From positions 18,794 to 82,793 of the forward strand of contig CANEVR010000003.1 in assembly GCA_947442505.1 (NCBI GenBank): a stretch of DNA of 64,000 nt, given 5' to 3'. A model generated the notes under the pieces. It ran no database searches. It was not told the origin of the DNA and saw only the letters and a list, made by a program, of their open reading frames with translations. This document shows positions 7,669 to 15,588 of this stretch, piece by piece. Made by a program: the position numbers and the translations under genes. This DNA is from Flavobacteriales bacterium. GTDB taxonomy: Bacteria > Bacteroidota > Bacteroidia > Flavobacteriales_D > Sanyastnellaceae. How positions within the stretch are numbered: position 1 is the stretch's first letter; each line of letters begins with the position of its first letter.

Positions 7669-9329
7669 CCATCGGACTTCCTGAGTTGCTTTTTTTCATA
7701 CTCATCGTCATTTACTGCATTACCCTTCCTAAAATATTGGCCCGAGCAGGTCAAAAATCTTGGATGGCCTACTTCCCTATTTTGCAATTTTTCCCATGGA
7801 TGAAAGCCATCCAACGCCCTTGGTATTGGGCGTTGTTGATGTTGGTTCCAGGAGTGAATTTCATCATGATGGTGATTGCGCAAGTTGAATTGGGAATTGT
7901 CTTCAATCAGCGCAGTGTCAAAGAACAGTGGATGTTTGGCGCCTTGCCTTGGTGGCGTTTGATACAACTTGCCTTTAAACAAGAAAACATTGAATATGTA
8001 GGTCCTAGGTCATGGGAAGGAAAGAAAAAAACATTCGCACGTGAATGGAGTGAAGCGTTATTGTTTGCTGTTGTTGCAGCTACAGTGATCCGCAGCTTCT
8101 TTCTAGAGGCCTTCACCATCCCTACGCCATCTATGGAAAAGAGCATGTTGGTGGGCGATTATTTGTTTGTCAGCAAATTCTCTTACGGAACTAAGTTGCC
8201 TCAAACACCCATGAGCGTGCCATTCATGCACAATGCACTTCCATTCAGTGGAATGCCCAATAGCTATTTGGAATGGTTTACACTGCCCTACTACAGACTT
8301 CCTGGTATTGGAAAAGTAGAACGATTCGACCCTGTGGTTTTTAATTTCCCCCACGGTGACACCATCTTGGTTGATCCCTATTATGCCGGACATGATTACT
8401 ATGGTATTTTGAGACAAGAGGCCATGTTCATGGCACAAGGATTTGACAACTATGCCAAAGATCCTGAGAAGTTCGAAGCATTGGCCAGAAAGAACTTTAC
8501 AGAAAAGAAGGTTTGTGTTTCTTGTGCCGCACAAAAAGGTTTGAGAAAGGCTATGCCCATTGGAGGACTGCGTTACCGCCCCATGGATAAAAAAGAAAAC
8601 TACATCAAGCGTTGCATTGGATTGCCTGGAGAAGAGATTAAAATCAAACACCGTCAAGTATTCATCAATGGACAAGCTGTTGAAAATCCGGAAGGATTGA
8701 TGTTCAACTATGAATTCTTATTGAAGAATCCTGCCTACGCTAATCGCATTCAAAGCAAGTACAGCATCAATATTGATGATTTAAACAATGTACCCGACTC
8801 ATTGGGACAACCTACCAGTGTTTTCACTTGTCCGCTTACTCAGGAAGTATACAATGAATTAAAAAACAATCCTGAAGTAGTTTGGATTGAAGCTCAGGAT
8901 GAGGTTTTCAATCGCAACCCTCCCGGAACTTTGTTCCCCAACAGCTTGAATCCCGCATTCGAAAATTGGACGGTGGACAATTACGGTCCTGTTGTCATTC
9001 CTGCCAAAGGAATGAGCATTCCCATGAATGCATTGAACTATGAAATGTACCAAAGGGTGATTCGCGTTTATGAAGGGCATGACTTCACCCAGCAAGGAAA
9101 TGACTATTATTTGGATGGTCAAAAAGTTACCCAGTACACATTTGAAAGTGATTACTATTGGATGATGGGAGACAATCGCCACCACAGTGCAGACAGTCGT
9201 TTCTGGGGTTTTGTTCCGGAAAATCATGTGGTTGGAAAAGCTGTATTTACTTGGTTCTCCAAGGCTGACCCCAATTACCAAGGTCACAGCAAAATCAGAT
9301 GGGACAGAATGTTTAAACTGGTGAATTGA
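7665..9329 (+). CDS. lepB: signal peptidase I, long Bacteroidota form
   Basis: Cleaves signal peptides at the inner membrane. An N-terminal DUF5684-like part (about residues 1-105) has three hydrophobic segments, followed by the standard membrane anchor. Catalytic Ser156 lies in TPSMEKSM and Lys315 in YIKRCIGLPGE; GDNRHHSADSRFWG near residue 504 is box E. The Ser-Lys distance is about 159 residues against about 55 in E. coli, so a roughly 100-residue insertion lies between boxes B and D. A second insertion precedes box E. Total length 554. Start coupled to dapB by ATGA. Confidence 0.93.
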   Translation: MTIGLPELLFFILIVIYCITLPKILARAGQKSWMAYFPILQFFPWMKAIQRPWYWALLMLVPGVNFIMMVIAQVELGIVFNQRSVKEQWMFGALPWWRLIQLAFKQENIEYVGPRSWEGKKKTFAREWSEALLFAVVAATVIRSFFLEAFTIPTPSMEKSMLVGDYLFVSKFSYGTKLPQTPMSVPFMHNALPFSGMPNSYLEWFTLPYYRLPGIGKVERFDPVVFNFPHGDTILVDPYYAGHDYYGILRQEAMFMAQGFDNYAKDPEKFEALARKNFTEKKVCVSCAAQKGLRKAMPIGGLRYRPMDKKENYIKRCIGLPGEEIKIKHRQVFINGQAVENPEGLMFNYEFLLKNPAYANRIQSKYSINIDDLNNVPDSLGQPTSVFTCPLTQEVYNELKNNPEVVWIEAQDEVFNRNPPGTLFPNSLNPAFENWTVDNYGPVVIPAKGMSIPMNALNYEMYQRVIRVYEGHDFTQQGNDYYLDGQKVTQYTFESDYYWMMGDNRHHSADSRFWGFVPENHVVGKAVFTWFSKADPNYQGHSKIRWDRMFKLVN

Positions 9330-9332
9330 TCG

Positions 9333-9953
9333 ATGTACGCCGTTCCCACTTTTCTTTTCCCTCCGATATCTTATTGTCTTTTTTTACACCAGGCACATCC
9401 TCAAAAGGATGTGCTTTCTTTTTACCACAAACAAAGTCCGCGAAATCATTTCGAAATCCTAAATGCCAATGGAAGGCAAAAAATCACTTTTGGCATAAAG
9501 AGCAACCAAGGAATAAAAACGCCTTTGCAGGATGTCTATTTGGATGATGGAGATTGGGCTCGATCAGCCATTCGGTCCATTCAATCCGCTTATGGAAAGA
9601 GTGCTTTTTACTTTTTCTATCAGCACGAATTGGAAGACATGATGACTACCTTTCCTCAACAAAAACTGGTTGATGTGCACCAAACCATTCACCAATGGCT
9701 TCAACGCTATGGAATGGTTCCTGCATGGCCTCAAAACGATGAGGAATCGCAAATCATTCCAATAGAAAAAAAATGGGAGATATCATCTCCCATCTCTTCG
9801 TATCATCAAGTTTTTCAGGATCGCTTTGCGTTCCAAAATGATTTAAGCATTTTGGATTTGATGTTTAACCTAGGGCCTGAAGCCAAAAGTTATTTGGCTC
9901 ATCATCCCCTCGTTATGCCTGTCCTTGAGGACCGCCAAAATGCATCGGCATGA
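9333..9953 (+). CDS. WbqC-like family protein
   Basis: A 206-residue protein with the WbqC hallmarks: LFPPISYCLFLHQA at the N-terminus, HKQSPRNHFEILNANG (about 31) and RSIQSAYGKSAFYFFY (about 80). WbqC members are found in O-antigen clusters and, in Bacteroidota, directly after lepB; the activity is uncertain. The ATG is 3 nt after the lepB stop. A terminator-like hairpin lies inside its first 30 codons. The 3' end overlaps the DUF3467 gene on the other strand by 41 nt. Confidence 0.82.
   Translation: MYAVPTFLFPPISYCLFLHQAHPQKDVLSFYHKQSPRNHFEILNANGRQKITFGIKSNQGIKTPLQDVYLDDGDWARSAIRSIQSAYGKSAFYFFYQHELEDMMTTFPQQKLVDVHQTIHQWLQRYGMVPAWPQNDEESQIIPIEKKWEISSPISSYHQVFQDRFAFQNDLSILDLMFNLGPEAKSYLAHHPLVMPVLEDRQNASA
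9393..9424 (+). terminator. terminator-like hairpin inside the WbqC-like gene
   Basis: A perfect 9-bp stem GCACATCCT / AGGATGTGC with loop CAAA (9393-9414) is followed by TTTCTTTTT. It has the form of an intrinsic terminator, yet lies 60 nt inside an apparently intact coding frame, so it may attenuate transcription from lepB into this gene. Confidence 0.5.
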
Positions 9954-10227
9954 TGGGATCTTGTCCCAATGTCTCCTGAATCTTTCCGTGTTGTGATTCA
10001 AACTTTTGAATGTTATCTGCCAATGCACGCTGCAAGCGTTTGGCATGTTGAGGTGTCAATACGATTCTAGACACCACCTTTGCCTTAGGAACGCCTGGCA
10101 TCATTCTGATAAAATCGACGATAAACTCTGCTGGAGAGTGAGTAATTACAGCCAAATTGGAGTATTTACCTTCTGACATTTCTTCGCTCAATTCGATGTT
10201 GAGTCCTTCATCTTTTTGTTGTGCCAT
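9913..10227 (-). CDS. DUF3467 protein
   Basis: A 104-residue protein of the DUF3467 family. The core is GKYSNLAVITHSPAEFIVDF followed by PGVPKAKVVSRIVLTPQHAKRL, after an acidic Gln-rich N-terminus. Its role is unknown. It starts 1 nt after the YjjG-type gene and ends 41 nt inside the WbqC-like gene on the opposite strand. The last ten codons (MHFGGPQGQA) fall in this overlap. Confidence 0.88.
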   Translation of the reverse strand: MAQQKDEGLNIELSEEMSEGKYSNLAVITHSPAEFIVDFIRMMPGVPKAKVVSRIVLTPQHAKRLQRALADNIQKFESQHGKIQETLGQDPIMPMHFGGPQGQA

Positions 10228-10228
10228 G

Positions 10229-10918
10229 TTACAATATATTTTTTAATTCAATTAATTCAGTAATGGTAAAAGTAGGATGAACATTGTGTCGGTGGTCATC
10301 GAGCTTTAAAAAAACTTGATCCATCCCCACTCCCCTTGCGCCTAGGATATCTGCATCCCAATCGTCTCCAATCATCAAACTCTCTTCAGCAGAAGTTCCC
10401 GCCAATTCAAAAGCATAATGGAATATCTTGGGATTTGGCTTTCGAACGCCAACATCTTCGCTATTGATATTGTGAACAAAAAAGGGTGTCAGTCCACTGC
10501 CATCCATCTTAATGCCTTGAATTTCCTTGAAGCCATTGGTGATGATGTGCATCGTGTACTTGCCATCTAAGTAATTCAAAATATCTAAAGCACCTGGAAT
10601 AACATGCGGTTGACGGGGGCATTGCTCAACAAATGCTGCAGCAAATTGCTCCATCCATTCGGCGTTGTATGCAAAGCCAATGTCGTCCATGGACCTTGAG
10701 AATCTTGCGGTACGCAACTCCTCTTTGGTCATCGAACCCTCTCTGTACATGGCCCATACCCTTGCATTGTGTTTCAAATAGGCTTTATTGAAACTTTCAA
10801 ACAAAGCCTCATCAATTTCAAATTGCACAAACATTTGACGCAATGTGAGTTCCGCATTTCTGTGAATATCCCATAGCGTGCCATCCAAGTCGAAAAAAAG
10901 ATGTTTGTATTTACTCAT
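10229..10918 (-). CDS. yjjG: YjjG-type noncanonical pyrimidine nucleotidase (HAD)
   Basis: A 229-residue HAD hydrolase predicted to dephosphorylate pyrimidine nucleotides, including damaged ones. Motif I is HLFFDLDGTLWD at the N-terminus, ITNGFKEIQ near residue 117 is motif II, and KPNPKIFHYA ... SLMIGDDWDADILGA gives motifs III and IV. It overlaps gap by 8 nt on the same strand. Confidence 0.88.
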   Translation of the reverse strand: MSKYKHLFFDLDGTLWDIHRNAELTLRQMFVQFEIDEALFESFNKAYLKHNARVWAMYREGSMTKEELRTARFSRSMDDIGFAYNAEWMEQFAAAFVEQCPRQPHVIPGALDILNYLDGKYTMHIITNGFKEIQGIKMDGSGLTPFFVHNINSEDVGVRKPNPKIFHYAFELAGTSAEESLMIGDDWDADILGARGVGMDQVFLKLDDHRHNVHPTFTITELIELKNIL

Positions 10919-11924
10919 TAATTTTGCATTTTAACACAACGTCACACAAGCGGTGACTATAACCCACTTCGTTGTCATACCATCCCACAACCTTGACCAT
11001 ATTGCCGATGACAGAGGTAAGACCGGCGTCATAAACGCAACTGTGTGCATTGCCAATGACATCACATGACACAATAGGATCCTCCGTATATTCCACAATT
11101 CCAGCCCATCTGGATTGGGCAGCTTTGGCAAATAGGTCATTGATTTCATCCGTGGGCAGTGGTCGTTTCACGATACTAGTAATATCCGTCAATGAACCAT
11201 CCGGCACTGGGACACGCATTCCGCAGCCTCCCATTTGATCGGAAAGATGCGGGAAGATTCTGGTCAGAGCCTTTGCCGCTCCTGTTGTTGTTGGCACTAT
11301 GCTTTGCACCGCAGCCCTTCCCCGACGCCAATCTTTGTGCGGGGCATCATGCAAACGCTGATCTCCAGTATAAGAATGAACTGTAGTGATGGAGCAACTT
11401 TCTATTTGACAATGTTCGTCGATCAATTGAATCATGTGCGCTGCACTGTTGGTGGTGCAAGATGCACAACTAATGATATTGGATTCATTGATCACTTCAT
11501 CATTGATTCCCAAAACTACCATGGGGATATCGTCAGTCTCTGAAGGAGCCGACAAAATCACCTTGCGAACTCCAGGTGTTAAATGCAAACTCAACTCATC
11601 ATAACTTTTAAACAGACCAGTTGACTCAATTACAACATCCACTTCCCATTGTGACCAATCAATTTGCTCGCCTGGTGTGGGCTTTTGTACATAATGTGTT
11701 TGCGCCGCGTTAGCCGACCAGCCGTCCGTTGTGCGCTCTATTTCATTCTTTAATGACCCATGAATACTATCATATTTCAACAAATGAAACATGGTAGAAA
11801 CATCATATAAATCAACAACTGCAACAATTTGAATATTTGGGTAATTCAAAGCCGCTCTATACACCCCTCTTCCAATCCTTCCGAAACCGTGGATACCGAC
11901 TCTTATTAAATTATTGTCCTTCAT
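10911..11924 (-). CDS. gap: glyceraldehyde-3-phosphate dehydrogenase, type I
   Basis: Catalyses NAD-dependent oxidation of glyceraldehyde 3-phosphate in glycolysis. The 337-residue protein has the NAD-binding start GIHGFGRIGRGVYRAAL and the active-site segment SCASCTTNSAAHM (catalytic Cys about 155), plus GAAKAL and WYDNEVGYSHR near the C-terminus. The usual SNASCTTN reads SCASCTTN here, an extra Cys beside the site. The start overlaps the lipA stop by 1 nt (TAATG). Confidence 0.95.
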   Translation of the reverse strand: MKDNNLIRVGIHGFGRIGRGVYRAALNYPNIQIVAVVDLYDVSTMFHLLKYDSIHGSLKNEIERTTDGWSANAAQTHYVQKPTPGEQIDWSQWEVDVVIESTGLFKSYDELSLHLTPGVRKVILSAPSETDDIPMVVLGINDEVINESNIISCASCTTNSAAHMIQLIDEHCQIESCSITTVHSYTGDQRLHDAPHKDWRRGRAAVQSIVPTTTGAAKALTRIFPHLSDQMGGCGMRVPVPDGSLTDITSIVKRPLPTDEINDLFAKAAQSRWAGIVEYTEDPIVSCDVIGNAHSCVYDAGLTSVIGNMVKVVGWYDNEVGYSHRLCDVVLKCKINE

Positions 11925-12784
11925 TACAACATGTGCTTTTCAGCATGATAAGAAGAACGAACCAAAGGACCACTCTCCACATGTCGGAATCCCATTTGTT
12001 TTCCCAAAGTCTCATACTCTGCAAAGCGCTCTGGCGTAATAAATTCTGCTACTGGCAAATGCTTGGGAGTTGGCTGTAAATATTGACCCAAGGTAATGAC
12101 ATCTAGACCCACGGATCTCAGATCTTCCATGGTCTCTAAAACTTCTTGATGAGATTCGCCTAGACCCAACATCACACCACTTTTGGTGCGCATACCACCT
12201 TGCTTCAAACGGCGAAGCACCTCAAGGCTTCTGTCATATTTGGCTTGGATTCTGACTTGCTTGGTCAATCTCCTCACGGTCTCTAAATTGTGAGAGACTA
12301 TCTCAGGAGCTACGTCTATGATGCGTTGTAGATTTTCCCATTTTCCTGCAAAGTCAGGAATCAAGGTTTCCATGGTAACCCCTGGAGCCTTTCTGCGCAC
12401 GGCCTCAACGGTCTGCACCCAAATCTCTGAACCGCCGTCGAGAAGATCATCGCGATCAACCGAAGTAATAACGGCATGTTTCACCTTCATCAAAAAAATG
12501 GATTCTGCAACGTGCTCTGGTTCGTGTGGATCGACGTTTAAAGGTCTGCCGGTAGCTACTGCACAAAACCCGCAAGATCTTGTACAAATGTTGCCTAGGA
12601 TCATAAACGTTGCCGTTCCTTCTCCCCAACATTCGCCCATATTGGGACAATTCCCACTTTCACAAATGGTGTGCAACTTGTGCTCGGTAACAAGTCCCCG
12701 AACCATTTTATAATTTTCTCCAGTAGGCAATTTCACTCTCAACCACTTGGGTTTTGGAACACGGCCTGTTGTCAACTCACTCAT
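11924..12784 (-). CDS. lipA: lipoyl synthase
   Basis: A radical SAM enzyme that inserts two sulfurs into protein-bound octanoyl groups, maturing lipoamide enzymes. The 286-residue protein has the auxiliary cluster motif [12 protein letters not shown] (about 39-50) and the radical SAM motif [10 protein letters not shown] (about 66). The third auxiliary-cluster element RSSYHAEK is at the C-terminus. It is coupled to the preceding gene by ATGA. The lipoyl-dependent E3 gene lpdA lies 21 kb away. Confidence 0.95.
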   Translation of the reverse strand: MSELTTGRVPKPKWLRVKLPTGENYKMVRGLVTEHKLHTICESGNCPNMGECWGEGTATFMILGNICTRSCGFCAVATGRPLNVDPHEPEHVAESIFLMKVKHAVITSVDRDDLLDGGSEIWVQTVEAVRRKAPGVTMETLIPDFAGKWENLQRIIDVAPEIVSHNLETVRRLTKQVRIQAKYDRSLEVLRRLKQGGMRTKSGVMLGLGESHQEVLETMEDLRSVGLDVITLGQYLQPTPKHLPVAEFITPERFAEYETLGKQMGFRHVESGPLVRSSYHAEKHML

Positions 12785-13563
12785 TTCTTGTTGTATTTTG
12801 AACCAAAAAAGAATCGCGTATAGATGGCAGGGAAAATGAAATGATTCCTTGCTCGGTCATTGTATCGATTCAATATTTCTTGTGACATGATTTCTATTCG
12901 CTTGGGGTAAACATCCGCTGTTGCGCCAATCTCAACCCCTCTGATGCCATTTTCTGAAGGACTGTATTCAAATCGCAACGCGAATTTGAAAAACAATCCC
13001 AGACGGACTTTTGTTTCATTCAATCCTGTAAGATTGGAAGATCTTCCATAAATATTATCGGTATAATGCTCGTTGGGATTGAATTTCTCAGATCGCACTT
13101 GATAACGACCAAGGACAGTAGATGCGTACAAAATCTGCAAATAAACAGGCTTCACAAACGCTATTGAAGGGCCCACTTGCCACAGGCGATCAATTTGAAC
13201 GCCACTCTTCCGCAACTTTTCCGCAAACTCTTTGTTCTGACCAACTCCCAAACGGAGCACAAAAAGGCTGTTCATCTTTCCGTAGTAATATGCCCGCGCC
13301 TGGGGATCTTGAAAATAGGACTTGACCTCCTTTTCATGACGATAAAAATGCAAGTCGGCACTGTATTTCCAAAATGTGTAGGCGTCCTTGCCCTTGGCAT
13401 AAACATCGCCACCTAATCCCCAACCATTGGATTGAAACGTCAAAGCATAAGAACGCTCACGGTCATGCAAAATGTTTCGCGGCACGCCATCATCCGTCAC
13501 TTGAGCAGTGCTCAGTACACACATGGCTAACATGCCTAAAAAAAAGATCCCGGCTTTTTTCAT
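12781..13563 (-). CDS. probable outer-membrane protein, function unknown
   Basis: A 260-residue protein with a clear signal peptide ([20 protein letters not shown], cleavage after AQ-like end) and alternating amphipathic strands ending in [13 protein letters not shown], suggesting a small beta-barrel. No named domain is recognised. I chose the ATG at 13563 rather than a GTG 6 nt upstream, because the GTG would overlap the -7 box. It shares a 4-nt overlap with lipA, so the two are co-transcribed, although a functional link is not obvious. Confidence 0.72.
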   Translation of the reverse strand: MKKAGIFFLGMLAMCVLSTAQVTDDGVPRNILHDRERSYALTFQSNGWGLGGDVYAKGKDAYTFWKYSADLHFYRHEKEVKSYFQDPQARAYYYGKMNSLFVLRLGVGQNKEFAEKLRKSGVQIDRLWQVGPSIAFVKPVYLQILYASTVLGRYQVRSEKFNPNEHYTDNIYGRSSNLTGLNETKVRLGLFFKFALRFEYSPSENGIRGVEIGATADVYPKRIEIMSQEILNRYNDRARNHFIFPAIYTRFFFGSKYNKK

Positions 13564-13568
13564 TCCCA

Positions 13569-13576
13569 CAAAGATA
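13569..13576 (-). promoter_or_regulatory. -7 box TATCTTTG
   Basis: Perfect TAnnTTTG on the minus strand, 5 nt before the ATG at 13563. It is back-to-back with the OsmC promoter at 13588. Confidence 0.5.
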
Positions 13577-13587
13577 CATCTTCATCG

Positions 13588-13595
13588 TAACTTTG
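13588..13595 (+). promoter_or_regulatory. -7 box TAACTTTG
   Basis: Perfect TAnnTTTG, 22 nt before the OsmC start codon. Confidence 0.45.
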
Positions 13596-13617
13596 TTTTT
13601 GAACAAATCAGAATAAA

Positions 13618-14037
13618 ATGCACAGCATAGAAGTACAGTATTTGGGTGAATTGCGTTGCAAAGGATTGCATCTAAAGAGCAACAGCACCATCCTTTCCGA
13701 TGCACCAATAGACAATCATGGAAGAGGTGAAGCTTTCTCTCCAACAGATCTAACCTGCACTTCATTGGCCATGTGCATGATGACCATCATGGGTATTACG
13801 GCAGAAGAAAAGAATATTGCCCTTCAAAATGTCTCGGCTCGTGTCACCAAGCACATGGGAGCAGAACCCAGAAGAATTGTAGGAATAGGGATTGAGATGA
13901 TTGGGAATTGGGACAAACTCTCAGAACGTGAGTTATCTATAATAAAAAATGCCGCGAACACATGCCCTGTGGCTAAGAGCATACATCCCGACATTCAAGT
14001 TCAAACTTTTTGGGTAAACTACCCTTCAATTACTTGA
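13618..14037 (+). CDS. OsmC family protein
   Basis: A 139-residue OsmC/Ohr-fold protein. FSPTDLTCTSLAMCMMTIM (about 41-59) holds one of the redox cysteines and ANTCPVAKSIHPDI (about 117) the other, the pair used by the family to reduce organic peroxides. An Ohr-type peroxidase would have slightly different flanks, so OsmC-like is the safer name. It is convergent with the 39-residue lipoprotein gene, overlapping by 8 nt. Confidence 0.88.
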   Translation: MHSIEVQYLGELRCKGLHLKSNSTILSDAPIDNHGRGEAFSPTDLTCTSLAMCMMTIMGITAEEKNIALQNVSARVTKHMGAEPRRIVGIGIEMIGNWDKLSERELSIIKNAANTCPVAKSIHPDIQVQTFWVNYPSIT

Positions 14038-14149
14038 TTGGAGCGCTTACAGCAGCTTTATCATAAGCGGCACACTTGGGGTGCTTTGAAACACAAGCAG
14101 CAGCGGTTAATGATAAAATCACTAAGCAGAATAATAATTTCTTGTTCAT
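14030..14149 (-). CDS. very small lipoprotein (39 residues)
   Basis: A signal peptide MNKKLLFCLVILSLTAAAC with lipobox TAAAC gives a lipidated Cys19 and a mature part of only 21 residues (CVSKHPKCAAYDKAAVSAPIK). Tiny lipoproteins with a Cys-x-x-Tyr pattern after the anchor are common in Bacteroidota and often missed. A perfect -7 box lies 18 nt upstream. It is divergent from the Omp85-like gene, 31 nt apart. Function unknown. Confidence 0.72.
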   Translation of the reverse strand: MNKKLLFCLVILSLTAAACVSKHPKCAAYDKAAVSAPIK

Positions 14150-14167
14150 GATCGTTGAATTTGATGA

Positions 14168-14175
14168 CAAATATA
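14168..14175 (-). promoter_or_regulatory. -7 box TATATTTG
   Basis: Perfect TAnnTTTG on the minus strand, 18 nt before the ATG of the 39-residue lipoprotein and within the 31-nt gap to the divergent Omp85-like gene. Confidence 0.5.
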
Positions 14176-14180
14176 AAACA

Positions 14181-15560
14181 ATGATTGTTGTTCGCCTCAC
14201 TTTGACGTTTCTTTTATTAACACCATTATTGGCCCACTCCAAGTTGATTGAAGTCACTGACTCAATACCACGTCAATACCTGATGCTAAAGGGCTTGGAC
14301 ACATTGTTTATTGGAAATCAACCTGCAGAAATTTCCGAATGGTCCATCAATCATTTACAACCCTATTGGAAACAAGGATATGCATTGGCGCGATGGGAGT
14401 TGCAACCTGAACCCACCAGTGATCAGCGCATTGTCTACCATTTTATCCAAGACCACCTCATTACCAAAGGAAAAATCACTGGTTGGAATGCCGCAATCAT
14501 GGATGAGTCACTTGCTCCGCTTGTATTGGATTGGAAAAAAGGGAAACTCCTGAACCATGCGCCACGCAATCCATTTGCCAACAATTATGGGATTCAAATC
14601 ACCAAAACCGAACTGTTTTTTGAAGATAGCATTGCCCAATTGAAGGTCAGTATTGGTCCTTCAGACAATCAATACTTTGATGGATTATTGGGTCTTCAAC
14701 AGATCGAAAACAAGTCAGTCATGGTTGGTGATTTTAAAATGAATTGGGTCAATGCATTGAAAAAAGGTGAGTCCTTTTTCCTGCGTTGGCAGAGACAAGA
14801 CATTTCGACCCAAAGATTAGAGCTCAATGCCCAAATACCTTTCATCTTTCATCGTGCTTTTGGATGGACCAATTACTTTGACTTTTATAGAAAGAAAGAC
14901 CAAGTTTTTCAAACACAGCTAAAATCACAATTGCTGTTTCACCTTCAAAATCAACAAACTTGGTCAACCGGAGTTGAACTAAAAAACAACCAAAGTTTAA
15001 GACTTGGAGACCAATTGTATAGTCAACATCAATTGTGGGTAAACACATGGAAAGACCGAGACCTGATGTTGGAGTTTGCTGCTGGCCGAAGAAAAGTAAC
15101 ACAAACCGTAGCGGATTCACTTGTGAAAAAAAACCAGAAACTGTATCGCTGGGAGGGACATTGGATACATGGATGGATGCAGAGATCATGGGTGCTGAAT
15201 ATGCAGTTGCACAGCTTAGGTTACTATACTCCGCAATTGGAACTGGCTGAAATGCTTCGCATAGGTGGACCCAGAAACATCAGAGGCTTCAACACTGAAT
15301 CCATTTTTGTCAAACAATGGCATGGCTTTCAAAGTGAGTGGGGATATCAAATGACCAATGTCTTGACCTACTTATTCATTGACGGCGGCGTTGGTCAGAA
15401 CATCACCATTCGAAACTATCATCAGTCATATGGTTTGGGCACCAAGATTAACAGGAAAGACATCTTGTTGTCATTGGAATACGGGTGGGGAATTTTCCCT
15501 CAACAAACCATTGATTTCCGACAAGGTGTTTTACACATTGGGTTTAACCAAAGATTTTAA
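14181..15560 (+). CDS. Omp85/BamA-like outer-membrane protein
   Basis: A 459-residue protein with a signal peptide (MIVVRLTLTFLLLTPLLAHS), one POTRA-like region (about residues 45-115) and a C-terminal barrel. The segment LRIGGPRNIRGFN (about 374) matches the G-G-x-x-x-x-R-G-F signature of surface-antigen D15 domains, and the protein ends in aromatic Phe as barrels do. It is much shorter than BamA (about 800), with far fewer POTRA repeats. A longer frame begins upstream, but the ATG at 14181 starts the signal peptide. Substrate unknown. Confidence 0.75.
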   Translation: MIVVRLTLTFLLLTPLLAHSKLIEVTDSIPRQYLMLKGLDTLFIGNQPAEISEWSINHLQPYWKQGYALARWELQPEPTSDQRIVYHFIQDHLITKGKITGWNAAIMDESLAPLVLDWKKGKLLNHAPRNPFANNYGIQITKTELFFEDSIAQLKVSIGPSDNQYFDGLLGLQQIENKSVMVGDFKMNWVNALKKGESFFLRWQRQDISTQRLELNAQIPFIFHRAFGWTNYFDFYRKKDQVFQTQLKSQLLFHLQNQQTWSTGVELKNNQSLRLGDQLYSQHQLWVNTWKDRDLMLEFAAGRRKVTQTVADSLVKKNQKLYRWEGHWIHGWMQRSWVLNMQLHSLGYYTPQLELAEMLRIGGPRNIRGFNTESIFVKQWHGFQSEWGYQMTNVLTYLFIDGGVGQNITIRNYHQSYGLGTKINRKDILLSLEYGWGIFPQQTIDFRQGVLHIGFNQRF

Positions 15561-15575
15561 GCGACAATGATGTTG

Positions 15576-15583
15576 TACATTTG
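15576..15583 (+). promoter_or_regulatory. -7 box TACATTTG
   Basis: Perfect TAnnTTTG, ending 5 nt before the ATG of the GWxTD gene; predicts a leaderless transcript. Confidence 0.45.
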
Positions 15584-15588
15584 AGGCA

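Noticed and set aside
8103..8675. A 190-codon antisense frame in lepB
   Set aside because: Opposite strand of a well-supported enzyme; no motifs.
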